In this document: positions 14,916 through 27,279 of the stretch, piece after piece | How the letters are laid out: every line of letters begins with the position of its first letter | Position numbering within the stretch: the first letter of the stretch is position 1 | NCBI RefSeq assembly: GCF_905475345.1 | Contig: NC_066586.1 | Span: 14,811,900-14,875,899, forward strand | Length of the DNA stretch: 64,000 nucleotides | From: Vespula vulgaris | Taxonomy: Eukaryota; Arthropoda; Insecta; Hymenoptera; Vespidae | Direction: 5' to 3' | Position numbers and translations under genes: made by a program | The notes under the pieces: generated by a model | Seen by the model: only the letters and a program-made list of their open reading frames with translations | Told to the model about the DNA's origin: nothing | Databases searched by the model: none

Positions 14916-15006
<91 letters not shown>

Positions 15007-16550
15007 ATAAATAATTTACCTGAGCGTACCAAAAAGTATTGTCAGGATCATTTGGCTCTTGTTTTTGTATACCCATTAGCATTGCATTTTTTTTTAAATC
15101 TTTGGTTTCATTTTCAGTGATGCAGAACTCATAAATTGGTTGAATTTCAAGGAATGGATCTTCTGGTTCTGGATTTGCCAAATCTATAGTTTCATAAAAC
15201 CAAACGCGTATAAAACCATCCATTCCTACAAATATAAGTGACAAGTATAATTGAATTATACTAAAATAATACAATTGATTATTATATGATGGAATTTTTA
15301 TCTACCAACAGTAAAGAGCTCTGCATTGATATATTCAAATTGTACAATAGGTTTTGTATGACAAAATTCTTTATTTTTTTTAGAAATTTCAAATTTAATC
15401 AAATCTTCATCCCATAATAAAATATTACCCCATTCACAACCTGATAGTACCTATAACTTGAAAAATAAAATGATAATACTGAAACAGTATAAAAATAAAG
15501 ATGTAAATATTATAATTATACCTTTTTATCAGGCATTTGAAAAGCTCCAATAATATCTGAAATTTCAGTTCTTCCAAATCTACCAGATCCACTTTTAAGT
15601 TTAAGACCAGTAAAAGTTTGAGCCATTCTCCAAAATTTAATATGTCCTGAACCACATGAAATTAAACTGCCAGGTACAAAAGTAGAAAACATTACATTAA
15701 AAATACTTTGAGAGTGGGATTTACATTGCAATAAAATCTTGGATTCTTGCCACTTCCAAATTGTAATAAAATAATCTGGACTTCCTCCTTGTGAAACTAA
15801 TAATAATCCATCTGAACTAAAGTGTAATAGAGATGTCAAATTTGTTAAATGCTTGAATCTTTTAATCAAATTGTTAAATATAAAAATACACATAATGAAT
15901 ATAAATATTTTTTATCACTATTACCTATAATGTAAATGAGAATACTGTCTTTTTGTACCACCAAAGAGGCATGTTATGATTTCCATGCTTGGCCAATTAT
16001 AAATAATTATTGGAGGATCAATTCCATTTTCACCAATAGCAATATGATTAAATGTTGGATTTTTCTACATAAAAAAAAAATAAAACTAAATTTTTTAGTT
16101 CTCACATAAGATTTAAATTAAAAGCAATACATACAATTATATGTCCAATTCCACCTCCTGTGGCACCTCGCCTAAACCATATTTTTTTCGTAGGTACATC
16201 TAAAAAGTGGATTATATTACCAGAAGCAAAAATAATTGTATTTGGATCGGCTACACAAAAATTAAAATACTTCTGGCAATCATATGAAAAAGAATAACTA
16301 TTGAGTAGTGTTAAGGAATTAGGAAAATAAATACAGAATAAATCAAAGTCACAGTTTGAAGTCTCATGGAAGGATACTCAAATTCTAAAATATTTATAGG
16401 TACTGTTCCGTTTTTTACACGAAACGGTTTTGAAATATGTGTTTCCACATCGTAATATTTTTGCACGTCTTCAGATATCGTTTCATCATTATTTTCTTGA
16501 TCTTCTGGAAAATTTTCTAACGCATCGATCTCATCGTCCGTATCGACCAT
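8337..16550 (-). CDS. CFAP44: Cilia- and flagella-associated protein 44 (CFAP44/WDR52-like)
   Basis: Axonemal WD-repeat plus coiled-coil protein; in other animals CFAP44 works with CFAP43 in the tether/tether-head complex of inner-arm dynein f. I place 28 exons: 16378-16550, 16135-16297, 15925-16064, 15522-15858, 15306-15451, 15020-15225, 14592-14834, 14299-14480, 14074-14212, 13703-13976, 13395-13632, 13043-13313, 12797-12969, 12506-12724, 12301-12411, 11953-12139, 11680-11868, 11364-11561, 10753-11289, 10472-10643, 10086-10390, 9816-10012, 9501-9718, 9255-9425, 8997-9207, 8819-8886, 8484-8728 and 8337-8403, about 1925 aa (human about 1850). Family landmarks include GHIKFWRMAQTFTGLKLK, LSGCEWGN and NTFWYAQ. 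WD repeats fill roughly the first 840 residues; helical coiled coil follows. Exon 5 has one surplus base in a T5 run that breaks the frame, and the exon 24/25 junction is also off by one (see findings). All other junctions keep phase. Confidence 0.85.
14919..15002. repeat. Compound (TA)n-(GA)n microsatellite
   Basis: About 45 bp of TA dinucleotides run directly into about 39 bp of GA dinucleotides, inside the CFAP44-like intron between the exons ending at 14834 and starting at 15225. Confidence 0.95.
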
Positions 16551-18385
16551 AATGATTTTTAATAAATCTTTGCTTCCTAAGTCTTATATTAAACGAATCT
16601 ATTAAAAAACACTTTCGTGATTCTAAATAATTATGAGTAACCATGTTAACGCTTCGTGTTCCAAACACATTGAAGTTTGAATATATTATACGTAAATTGA
16701 GAAATTAATATCTCATGAATATTCTTTTTTATATGATCAATACAATATTAAAGAGAAGATGGAAATTCAAAATCTAATTTATTTTATTAAATTTCAGATT
16801 CTATATTTTGGAAATGCTATCATTAATTTTAAATATTGAAAATTTGCGGTCAAGTTTGGAACCAATCGCGCCCACGCGGGTCCTACCTAACCTATTCGAA
16901 TGAAAGAAGGTAATGCTTTTAAATCAAATATAAAAATATTCTCTTAACTCCCTTTATAATCTAATTTAAAGTGTGAATACACTTTCAATAGCTTTATATA
17001 ATTTTCTACTATATCACAATCTGTAATCATTATACTATAAAAAAGTTATAACTTTATGAAACAAAAACCGTACGAATCGAATTTATATACTATTGAGATT
17101 GAATTTTAATTTGAGGACATCCAAATTATTTGAATCACATTCTATATTCCTACCATAATTTTGATTTAAGAAGGAAAAAGATCATCAAAAAAGATTTATT
17201 TCCGATTTTTCTAACTAATTTTAAAAATTACTTGATTTTAAGAATACTTTGAGCTTCTTAATCTTGTAATCTTTGATCTTTTTAATTTCCTAATTTTCAA
17301 AACTCTTAATTTTCTTTAAAAAGTTAACACATTTATTATAATTAATCATATCTTGGGACAAAGTTAAATCAAAATAATTTCTGATTGAAAATATGTAAAA
17401 GTTGATTAAAGGAATGCGATAATATAAAAATTTCGTTTGAATGTTACATCGATCGCTTTGGTCTTATACATTAAAAGCAAGAGAAATCGATACTACCATC
17501 GGATCTATTTGTCTTATCGAAACGTGAAGAAGAATCCTTCCACATTTTATCTAATCGAAAGATTTTACGTTCCACCGTTATTAAGAGAGTTGCTATGTTT
17601 ATTGGTGACGTATGGTCACGTGTCCAAATTATCGAAGACACGATTTATTAAAATTTCGCGCGAAAAATCATAACGCGGTGTGGCATAAAGAATTCACCAA
17701 TAAAACAGCGACGGAGATCTTTGCGAGAGCTAGCGAATGTGGATTGGTTATATTCTATCTTGTTTTTTTAAATACATTCTTTCTTCTTTTGTTATTATAA
17801 ATCAGTATCATCATATATAACGTAAGATGTATATGACGTATATAATATTTAGTATATATTTTTATCAGCAATGATTATAATTATAATTCTTAAATTCAAC
17901 TTTGACTTATCTTATTTTTAAAGACGTTGGATGTTAGTATTAAAATCGTTGATGTAAACTATTACAAAATCAAGGGCGATGACAGTCTTAATAGTCATAC
18001 GTTATAAAATGCGATTCGTTGATTGGTCGGTATAAAACGATACGAAATTATAAGATTACGTAGAAAATATTCAATGTGAAGTAAATTGATAAAAATCTAT
18101 CTGATAAGAATAATTTGACCAATCACAATGTTATTAAATTGCTGCTCTTGACAACATATTATTTAATATTATTAATTCAACTAATTATATCATTCTCAAT
18201 CAAATTTACAATGCACATCGATTATCTATTTTCAAATTAAAGTTCGTGAAGTTATGTGTGTGTACAATGTGTTTTATTTTTGGATAGATAACTATACAAA
18301 ATTAAACTTTGTCGGTATTTATTATAGCCTGATTAAAAAGGAAAAAAATATAAACTATACAACTTATTAATACGAAAAATTAAGA
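16551..18385. other. Intergenic region upstream of CFAP44-like gene
   Basis: Holds the minus-strand CFAP44-like promoter and the plus-strand upstream region of the small membrane-protein gene. A short GC/CpG-rich patch lies at 16855-16900. Open frames of 60-80 codons around 17437-17800 have no recognisable domain and no clear splice context. Otherwise AT-rich and featureless. Confidence 0.4.
16637..16650. promoter_or_regulatory. Candidate RFX X-box
   Basis: GTAACCATGTTAAC is an imperfect palindrome matching the RFX X-box pattern (GTNRCC, ATG spacer, RGYAAC-type half site) at most positions. It lies about 87-100 bp upstream of the CFAP44-like ATG. RFX factors drive ciliary genes from such sites close to the start. 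Known from the family: motif and preference for this distance. Inferred: use here. Confidence 0.5.
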
Positions 18386-19015
18386 ATGTGTAACGATTTC
18401 TTACCAGAGTCCGTAAATGCATTTTTGGACGATGTTGAAACTACTACGTGTTTACCAATACTCGTGATCATCGTAATTTGCACCTTACAATTTATATTCA
18501 ATCACGTTATTGATGTTGGATATGTACTTTATCAAACTATACAAGAAAGATCAGATAACAAAGAATTTGATTGTGGCGATCAGACTAATTTAATATCTAA
18601 ATTCAAAGGTCTATTATATATCATTTTCACTGTATGTAATTATGTATACGTTTTTTTTTATAATTGATTTTTTAATAATATATTTTTATAATTTTGAAAA
18701 TTTTTTACAAATAATATATATTAATATACAAAGAATATATATATAACATATATTTGAATGTCTATATTATTTGTATATAATAGAAAGGTAAATTATTATT
18801 TTAGAGAGAATCAAGTTCTTAAATTTAACATTCTTTTATATTTTTAGAGATGTTAAACAATTTAATATTTAAAAAACATACAGGATCAAATTCAAAGGCC
18901 AATTCGAATTCATGTTATAGAAGAAATAATAAAACGGATCATTATTAAGAGGAAGAGTTGGATTATTGAGATCAAGATGTTACAGAAATTACATTATATG
19001 TATTCAATAGTATAA
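18386..19015 (+). CDS. Small single-pass membrane protein, unrecognised (125 aa)
   Basis: Two exons, 18386-18631 and 18884-19015, join at a clean GT-AG intron (ACT/GTATGT, ACAG/GAT) in phase 0. The first ORF alone would end just past the donor, so splicing extends it by 43 codons. The protein has an acidic N-terminus, one hydrophobic helix around residues 25-42 (LPILVIIVICTLQFIF), a polar middle and a strongly basic, Ile/Lys/Arg-rich C-terminus (IIKRIIIKRKSW). No Cys pattern or known domain is visible. A GGTAAG donor-like site follows the stop and may mark a 3' UTR intron. I do not recognise the family; it might be a lineage-restricted gene or a chance ORF. The intact second exon argues mildly for a gene. 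Confidence 0.45.
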
Positions 19016-19610
19016 TTGGTAAGATTTTTATAATTTCATAATATAGAAAATTCGCAAAAAATATTTGTATAACTTTGAATAATGCATAAATTAATTTACA
19101 AAGTATATTAAAAATAACAAATATAAACGTTAGAGATTAATTTGCAAAGAAATCATATAAAGGAGCTTGAAATAATTATAAAAAATATATTTTGAAAGAG
19201 GAACGTATATTTTTCTTTACATTTAACGCAAGAAAAAACATATCCAATTATTTTTGATATTTCACATCATAAGAGATGTCATATTAATGCATTTTGTTAA
19301 TCCATAGCAACTTTCAGAGTTGACTGTCACATTTAATAAATTGTTAAATATTTATTTGATAATCATATTTATATGAATAGCAGGTGCATTATTGCACATT
19401 GAATTAAAAAGCTACAAGGGAAATGTCACCATTTTACAATAATCTATTTGAAAAGTAGTACTTCAATAATTTTGTAGTCTGTACATGTATATGTTGAAGT
19501 TGTTATACAGCATATGTATTAGTATTTACAATTAATTATACAGGATTATTTGTGCAAGCATAGTTTTATCATTTCTTTAATGTTTTTATATTTTCTTTAT
19601 TACATAAATA

Positions 19611-19641
<31 letters not shown>

Positions 19642-20605
19642 ATACGAAAGTAATCGTTTAAGAAACACAATAACATAAATTTTGATATGCTGTAAACATA
19701 TGCCTTATTCTTCAGTCAATATTGTATATCAGAGATTTATTTAGTCAATTATAAATGAACAAAGTTGGGAAAGAATATTACTAAAAGATCTATTGGTGCA
19801 AGATTTCGAATATAATTAAAAGAATTTTAAATTAATTTTATGAATAAAAAAAAATCTTAATTTGTGCTCATAAATTTTTAGTGACGTGATCTCGATTCTT
19901 TTCATATTTGAATACCTTGATTTCCATGCGCATTAAATTATAGACATAGATAATATTTCTGATTTATATATTTTATCATTATATCAGTTTTGAATGAATG
20001 TTGTCGAACGATTCATATCACTCTATAGAAGGCATCCTTTTGTCAACCAGAGTATTAGCAGTTGTAATTTTGTATATTCTGATTAGCCTTTTTTTTGTTG
20101 TACTATGTGATTAGATATTTGATATCAGGAAATTAGCAAGAGGCAAAAGTATTTTCTTACTTTCATCTTTCCATTTGTTAGATTAAAAAACTGTGTATTC
20201 AGTCGTTAGAGCGTACGAAAGTTTTTACATTATCAATACCCTGAGTACATGATTATTGTATGATAACTGAGCATTTTTTAATTAAAGTACCCCACAAGTT
20301 TTGTCTGTGTAGTCTATACTTGTAATCAATGAGTTTCTGATATTGGTATATATTATAAAAGAACATTTTCTCATTAGAATCGTTTCATTAATTTCTGTTT
20401 CGTATTTATTTTCTTTTCACGTTTTAGCTAATTCTGTTTATATTTTCTAACCAAATACATATCAAACCATTTATTTTTATTTATTTATTTTTTCTTTTTA
20501 CGTAGAGATATAACGAATTCGTACTCTCACTTAAAGTAAATGTCCTTCACGTTCATCGTCTCATCTTCCTTTCTTTCTTCTCCTTTTCCACATTCTTTTC
20601 ATTCA
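19016..20605. other. Intergenic, with 27-base poly(T) tract
   Basis: AT-rich spacer without a supported gene. An unbroken T run occupies 19611-19637. Composition begins to shift towards higher GC at its right end, where the K2P cluster starts. Confidence 0.5.
20470..20490 (-). terminator. Clustered poly(A) signals, K2P channel A
   Basis: Several minus-strand AATAAA hexamers overlap within a TTTATT-repeat on the plus strand, about 120-135 bp beyond the distal stop codon of the readthrough tail (20606-20608). The placement suggests that the mRNA includes the whole distal open frame. Confidence 0.5.
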
Positions 20606-21142
20606 TCACATGAAGGTATTATCGATGCTAGATAAATTTTTTCTATTAGATGCCGATCCGGCACAATTAACACCTTCATCTTCAAACGTAACCATTTTTT
20701 CTCGACTTCTTGTTGTAGTATTGGAAGCATCCAATAGACGTCCTTGATTTGTTGCCGATGAATTGGTTGTAAGGCCAGAAGCTGGTGGTGTGATTACGGA
20801 AGAAGGTCGTAGAGCTGATGTGGGAGGTAAAGGTGCTACCGCGATATCGGTAACTACAGTAGCAGCTAAATTAAACTCGCTAACGCTTCTCGGTACAAAA
20901 TATTCGAAATGTAGAGAACTTTCTTGTTGACGATGTTGATGATGATGTTGATGATGATATTGAGGCGATAAACAGCTACGTCTCGTTGGATGACCACGTT
21001 GAAATATCTGAGATGTTGACATATTTTTTTCTGTAGATGTCTTTTTGCGTGGCAAAGAATGATGACCGGGTGACAATTTCATGGCAGTACTCGACGGGTG
21101 GGCCAGGAGTTTCCCGTCACTAGGGATCCTGGCCTGGTGTTG
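20606..21142 (-). other. In-frame C-terminal extension beyond TGA of K2P channel A (candidate readthrough)
   Basis: After the TGA at 21143-21145 the same frame stays open for 178 sense codons and ends at a TGA TGA pair. The translation looks like a cytosolic channel tail: basic, Ser/Thr/Pro-rich, with an imperfect His/Gln repeat (HHQHHHQHRQQ), several RxxS-type phosphorylation-like sites and no hydrophobic helix. The first ATG after the TGA lies 20 codons in and is not needed to keep the frame open. The base after TGA is C, the leakiest context known in insects. I found no pair of splice sites with credible strength and length that removes the TGA and keeps phase. Confidence 0.5.
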
Positions 21143-23497
21143 TCAGGATGACGGCACCGTGGACATGGCGATCGCTTCTTCTTCTTGTTCCGACAATCTT
21201 GAATCACTGGTACCTCCTCCGTCGTCGAGTTCGGCTTTGATTCCAGGTGTGGTCCCTATTACGAACAAGGACAGTAGAAAATAAATTGAGCAATATACAT
21301 GTTGAATAGATGATAGTGGGGTAACACACAACAGCTGTATTTATTCAGATTGTTACTAGCCCAGTAGACAGCACAGGATATCCTGAAGATATTTTCATTT
21401 TCGAAACATTTGAAATATTTTCATCGATTGTTAGCGATCAGGGCTCCTCAAATAAATTTATTATCTATTGACAAATACAAGATTGACAAATGCTTTCTAC
21501 CGATACCGTAAACTTATTAATGGGATATCCGATATCTTGTTATCGATTTTACACGAGATTTTATACGATTAATTACTTTTAATTACAATCTCGTTTAAAG
21601 GGCTTCATAAATTTTATTTTTTTCAACGAATTCCATATATATAAAGTGACACGTTAAAGTGGCACGAAACGATGCTACTTCGTATCGGTCAATTAAAAAC
21701 GTTTTGCTCTTTCATAGAAGCCGAACGTTATAGACGAAAATTCATTTCAAAAGGTCTCTCTACTCGTTCCCCATTGAATCTGCCTTCGTCAGGGATACCT
21801 GTACCACCAATAGGGCCGACCACCACACCCGATGACATGCCACAGGTTCTACCGAAGACCCTGACCACGCGTACCACCTCCTCCTGGACGAGGTTGAAGC
21901 ACATGGCTATCAGGCCCATTCCAGCGAGTATATACAACGAGCAGGCACACAGGCTGAGTTCTTTCAGGGTAGTCGATGGTGCGTTGCGTCCAATCGGCAT
22001 CAAATCTCCGAATCCGATGGTTCCGAGACTCGTGAAGCAGAAATAACCACCTTCTAGAAGACTCCAACCCTCCAAACGATTGAACATCACTGCACCGCCG
22101 CATATGTATAGCAGCATTATTACCAAGCACAAACTAATGGGTATTCTCACGGAATACGTTTCCATCATATACGCCGGTGATGAGGTCGAGGATGGCGACA
22201 ACGAGCACGGTTGCAAATGGCGTTTACCATTGCCTGCCATCGTATCCTGACAATACAAACGTTTTCACGTAAATTGATTTAGGAAGAAACGCCGATCGCC
22301 GTGAAGTACTACTTAAATTTTACCTGAAGTGCGGTCGTCGAACTAGTAGTAGCATGCAAGAGGCCTTCGCTACCACAATCGAGTAAAATGGCACTGTTCG
22401 TACCTCGTGTCCCGAGATCGTCGCAGGAACTGTCGCGACTAGTTGAATAATAATTCCCCGTCTTTGTTTCTATATGATTATCGTAACGGTAGGATTTGCT
22501 CATGATACCACCGACTGGCGGCGGAGGTGGTGGTGGTTGTTGTTTTTTAATGCAATTTCGTGGAATGCACATGCGACCGTACAAACGTCGGAAACTTCTA
22601 GCAAGAACGTCGCCCACTGTGCTTAGATAAACCAACATAAGAGGTATACCAGCTAGAGCGTAGATTATGGTAATTAGGCGACCCCAGACTGTACGTGGAG
22701 TTATATTACCGTATCCTAGAAACCAAAATGGTTAATTATATATTACACGGTTTCTGTCTCATACTGACACTTTATACTATTTTCACCAAGAACCTATGGT
22801 ATATACCTATGGTAGTAATGAGCGTTAGGGAATAAAGCAGACTGCCACTGAACGTCCATCGTCGTTTATCCATTTCGCTATCTCGCGATTGATGAGTTGG
22901 TGCCAGCGGTTCGTAAGGTGACGTACGCCTTAAACCACGCGAAAGATTTTCTTGAAACTCAAGAATTTCTTTCGCTGCTAGTCGCGTCCAATTTTCCTTG
23001 TAAAGAATATTCAAATCTTCGGTTATACTCCAAAGTCTTTCGACTGTCCTTGCCCTTAACTCTGTGGCGCTATTTTCGTCCTCCAACGTTGAAAGACCGT
23101 AAGATCCTTCCTCGCTCTTGGGAATTTTCGATGATACGTCTGTCAAAGACTCCTACAAAAAACGCAACGACGTCATCGAATATTATTGAAAGGTCCTTTT
23201 ATCTCTTAGATCGAAATACTTTTTGATTTGTTTTCTTACCGATTTAAGGCCACCCTCTAACGCCATAAAAGCGAAAGCACCAAGCAGGGTGTAACCAAGA
23301 ACGAGAACGCAAACACCAAGGCTGGCTAATAATCCTGGTGTGTTCGTTGAAGTGGACGTGCTGCAGCTACAGCAACAACAAAGCAATTCAGCACCTCGTA
23401 CCGAACTGCTGATTCTTAGGGAATCGGTGTTCCCCCCATTTCGTCCGGGACAACATCTCGGTGCCCTTTGGTAATAGTCGCCGGTGTTTTGCATCAT
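21143..23497 (-). CDS. Two-pore-domain potassium channel A (TWiK/KCNK family)
   Basis: Five exons: 23240-23497, 22807-23152, 22324-22715, 21799-22246 and 21143-21255, giving 518 aa to the first stop. K2P channels are dimers that carry background K+ leak at the plasma membrane. Visible: M1 about residues 55-80; extracellular cap with NWT and NLS glycosylation sequons; first filter TTIGYGN; M2 (IIYALAGIPLMLVYL); a long Pro-rich M2-M3 loop with six consecutive prolines; M3 (ISLCLVIMLLYICGGA); second filter GTIGFGD; M4 ending CFNLVQEEV. An N-terminal Cys cluster (CCCCSC) could be acylated. The start is the first ATG of an ATG-ATG pair; upstream the frame is open through an Ala/Val homopolymer without ATG. 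If the exon 4 donor is skipped, translation ends instead at 21728. The exact insect orthologue was not determined. Confidence 0.88.
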
Positions 23498-23515
23498 TAT
23501 GCCGCCTAATTGCAC

Positions 23516-23582
23516 CACCACCACCACCACCACCACCACCACCGCCGCCGCCGCCACCGCCGTCGCTGCCGCTGCCGCCGCA
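23516..23582. repeat. Trinucleotide (CCA)n/(GCC)n repeat in 5' leader of K2P A
   Basis: CCA triplets grade into GCC triplets immediately upstream of the K2P channel A start. Read on the minus strand it gives poly-Val/poly-Ala without an ATG, so I treat it as 5' UTR. A non-ATG start would make it an Ala/Val N-terminal extension. Confidence 0.7.
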
Positions 23583-24824
23583 GCTGCAGATGCAGCGATC
23601 GACGCCGCAGCTGCAGCCGCAAGCGGTAACGTCCTATCGTTGTTCTACCGTTCCTTTGGTATCGCCGTCCTCATCCATCTGGTGAGATGCCCGACCTGTC
23701 ATAGTGAGGGATTGTTAGACTGCTGCTCATGGCTTATTTCAAACCAACCGAGTTTCGAAAATGATTAATGATCCTTTAGTTTGGATGCTAATTCAGAATT
23801 GAACATAGGTTTATATATATACATATACCCGCTAATATATACATCTTACATCAAAAATTAACACGATCCTAATATATATCTCTAGGTTACGAGTTGATAT
23901 GCATAATTCAGAATTTCATCGAACATTTCACGTATACTCGTTTTTATCAGATTGAAACAAAGTACGGAAACAGAAGTCGTTGTGACTTTGATGAAATCAA
24001 TTTGTCAAATGAAGAAAAATAGGATTGGAATTGGGGAGTCTTTTTATCCTCCTATTTATATAGGTAAACGATAGCAACACTGTATCAATCTTAATATTGT
24101 AAGAATCAACACGTATCTGATTATTTACGATACGGATAATTCATGTAGTTCCGTAAATTATACTTGCACACTCTTCGAGTTATCTCATTAAAGTTCTCGA
24201 CTGGTAAATTATAGAAAAATCCAAAGTTATTCGTTCGGAAAGATAAATCTTCCTTTGTCGTTTTTGAGAAATTATATCGATCTTTATCTTTTTTTTTCTT
24301 TTTTTTCTTTCTTCCTTTCTTTCTTTCTTTCTTTTTTTTTTTTTTTTTTAAGAAAAATCACGCGCATGGAGCCGACCCGTTTCTCGTTTAATGTAATTAG
24401 CACAGATACAAGCGAGACCGTCACGATATAATTCGTATATGAGTGTGCAAGTGCAACCGTGGTAATAGATTCGTGCTATACACGGTCGTTGAGTTTCAAG
24501 TTCCGTGAAAAGAAAATAGTTCAAGGGAAAGATGGAACGTGAAAAAAACGGGTGAGGAAAAAAAGAGAGAAATACTGAAAGGGAAATGCTGAGAATGTCA
24601 CACTGTGTCTGATACGTCAAAGCGATTTTATCCGTCTCTACCACGAGTTATTTACATTTTTATTTATTTATTAAATTTGGAATAACTTAGACATTCTTTC
24701 GAATATCCATAAAGAACTAAATTAATTGATTACTTGAACTAAATTAATATCAGATATTATATATTGTATATGTATATATATCCTTAATATTAGGTATTAT
24801 ATATAGACATATATATATACATAC

Positions 24825-24855
<31 letters not shown>

Positions 24856-25735
24856 CACCTAATTAACAAACTGAATATTAACAATTTTTAAACTATTAAT
24901 CTCTCTTTCTACCTGATACAAATAAATATCTAACAAAATTATATTTGTCTGAAGGGGTTAAACTACGAGGCAGACGCTAAATATCGATCGAAGATTATAG
25001 ACCGAGTGGAAATGTGTGCGTTGAAGGTGGTGTCAGGAGTCAAAGCAGTGGCAAGTGGCAAATGCAAGATTGTGTTATGGACGTGTCTATGTGGATATCA
25101 ACGACGTAAGTGATTTTTGAATAATAAGAAACTATTCGAAGAAGAAATTAATCGTATGCTTTTGAAGGACTTCTATTTAATCGTACAATTGAAGAATTTT
25201 TCTAAAAGAAAATTTTCAAAATTATCTGTCAGGATAAAAAAAATCGTTTTCGTAGATTACAAAATTGGAATTAGGATTTTCAATACTTACGAACGTATAT
25301 TCTAGGATAAAATTGCTAGAGAAGTATATATATCTATATATATATATGTATATATATAATATATACACACACACATACACATATATAACGTAAAGCTTGG
25401 TAACTTCCTTCGCACCTTATCAGAGATCGTTTTCCCTTCTCTATCGTATCGGTTTTCGACTTCCTACGGCCGTGTCGTCGAGCATATCGGCTCACCGAAG
25501 TGGAAGAAACTTTTTCCTCTTGCTCGTAGCGAGCATGAAACTTTATGAAACGTGTCCTATCTTCCGTGGAGGGATTCACGTGACATCCTTGGCTTCTCGA
25601 CGGCTATTTCGTCTTTATCGACGTTTTCTGGGCGATGCATTTGAAAATAATAGTCACCCTCCGTTCCATTTTCTTCTCGACGTATTAATTTACGAACAGT
25701 TTCTTTACTTTTTGCTCGGGAATTTGATTGTAGAA

Positions 25736-25736
25736 A

Positions 25737-25799
<63 letters not shown>
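25736..25799. repeat. (GA)n microsatellite
   Basis: About 60 bp of nearly pure GA dinucleotide. Confidence 0.95.
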
Positions 25800-25803
<4 letters not shown>

Positions 25804-26741
25804 GCTAGATAGATAGAAAAAATTAATGAGATATATCGGTTCTTAGCTGTCCGTTAATTAAACATTCCTTTTGTCTATGTTGTAATATATCACTGTCACA
25901 CACGCGTGATGAAAAATCTTCTGGTTAGGCATACACGAGGTAGTACATGTAAGTTCATTGAAAATGTCATTCGATGACATATATTTTGTGTATTTCTGTA
26001 TCTATGTATATAAGTTAGGCAATTTTCTCTACGTTGTAATAATAACGATTCGTTAGTCGATATAGATAAATCATTATGTGTATATATATGTGTGTATATA
26101 TATATATATGTATATATAGGCAATTTATTTTGTTTTTCTGTTAGACAGCAAACTCAAGGCCCATCTTCGAATGTTGTTCACTTTCTTCCGACTATGTCGA
26201 CAATGGTCGCCGTCGAAACATTAAATCTTAAAGGAATTCCTTCGCAGCACACATCCAGAGTCACTCATTAGATCCGTTAAAGTTGCCGTTTAAGAATATT
26301 CAAATGATCGGCACGAGTGCAATGTCTTCCTCGTTAATTCCCATTATCGAATCCTCGATACCAAACGGGAATTTTTCTCTCGGGAGTTTACGGAGATCGT
26401 CGTTTTAAGACGAGGCGTCTTATTTCCTACGTAGGAAGATTTATTTAACGTTCCGGAATCTAATAATACAACGCGCGACGAACCAAACGACAAAAGATGA
26501 GGGAACATCGCACGATGTATCAAACACGTTGAGAACACCAGAAATTATGTCCGTTGTTAATAAGCGAACCGAACGATTAGGCTCGACGTATATTCCACGT
26601 ATACTGAACTTTGACTATAGTAATTCCTTTTATGAATATCTGATAGCCCGTCAAACGATACGACCTTTCTTATTTATCTTCGAGATCGTTGGAAAAGATG
26701 TGAGTTCCATAAAAGAAAAGTCGTCAGAAACGAAATGAAAG

Positions 26742-26850
26742 TAAACTCAACTCAATTGAAGTCAATTCAACTCAAGTCAAGTCAAGTCAAGTCAAGTCGA
26801 GTCGAGTCAAGTCAAGTCGAGTCGAGTCGAGTCGAGTCGAGTCAAGTCGA
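26742..26850. repeat. Pentanucleotide array (AGTCA / AGTCG)
   Basis: About twenty tandem 5-bp units, starting degenerate (CAACTC, AATTG) and becoming regular AAGTC, then alternating GTCAA with GTCGA. The two unit variants are in blocks, suggesting unit conversion within the array. Confidence 0.9.
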
Positions 26851-27204
26851 CGAGGAGTATCGAACACTTCCTCGAGTCTTCCACGATTACCTAGGTAACA
26901 ACACTGAACTCGCTTCGGGTAGTCCGCAATCGAATTTTTCTTTCTCCCGTGTGATTCGGCTAGGTCGTTGAAAGGATTTCGATATGGTTATCGAATAACG
27001 TTGAAATGAACGTGAACCACTGAGAATACGTGAATATTCGTACACCTGTGTAACGATGATCACGCGTACAGAAAGAATCTTCGGAGAGATCGTCGTGAGA
27101 TCTCCTCTCGATGGTAAAGCATCACAGAGACAAGACGAGTAAAAGCAGATACGTGACACGGTTCGAGATGTGATCGGGAGAGAATAAGAGAGCGAGTGAG
27201 AGAA

Positions 27205-27231
27205 TGTCTGTAAGAGAGAGAGAGAGAGAAC

Positions 27232-27279
<48 letters not shown>

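Noticed and set aside
17437..17800. Two overlapping plus-strand ORFs of 78 and 62 codons
   Set aside because: No recognisable domain, no clear splice partners; composition fits chance ORFs in a CpG-richer patch.
23461..23768. Poly-Pro and poly-Thr/Ala plus-strand ORFs
   Set aside because: Products of the CCA/GCC trinucleotide repeat upstream of K2P A; no conserved flanking sequence.
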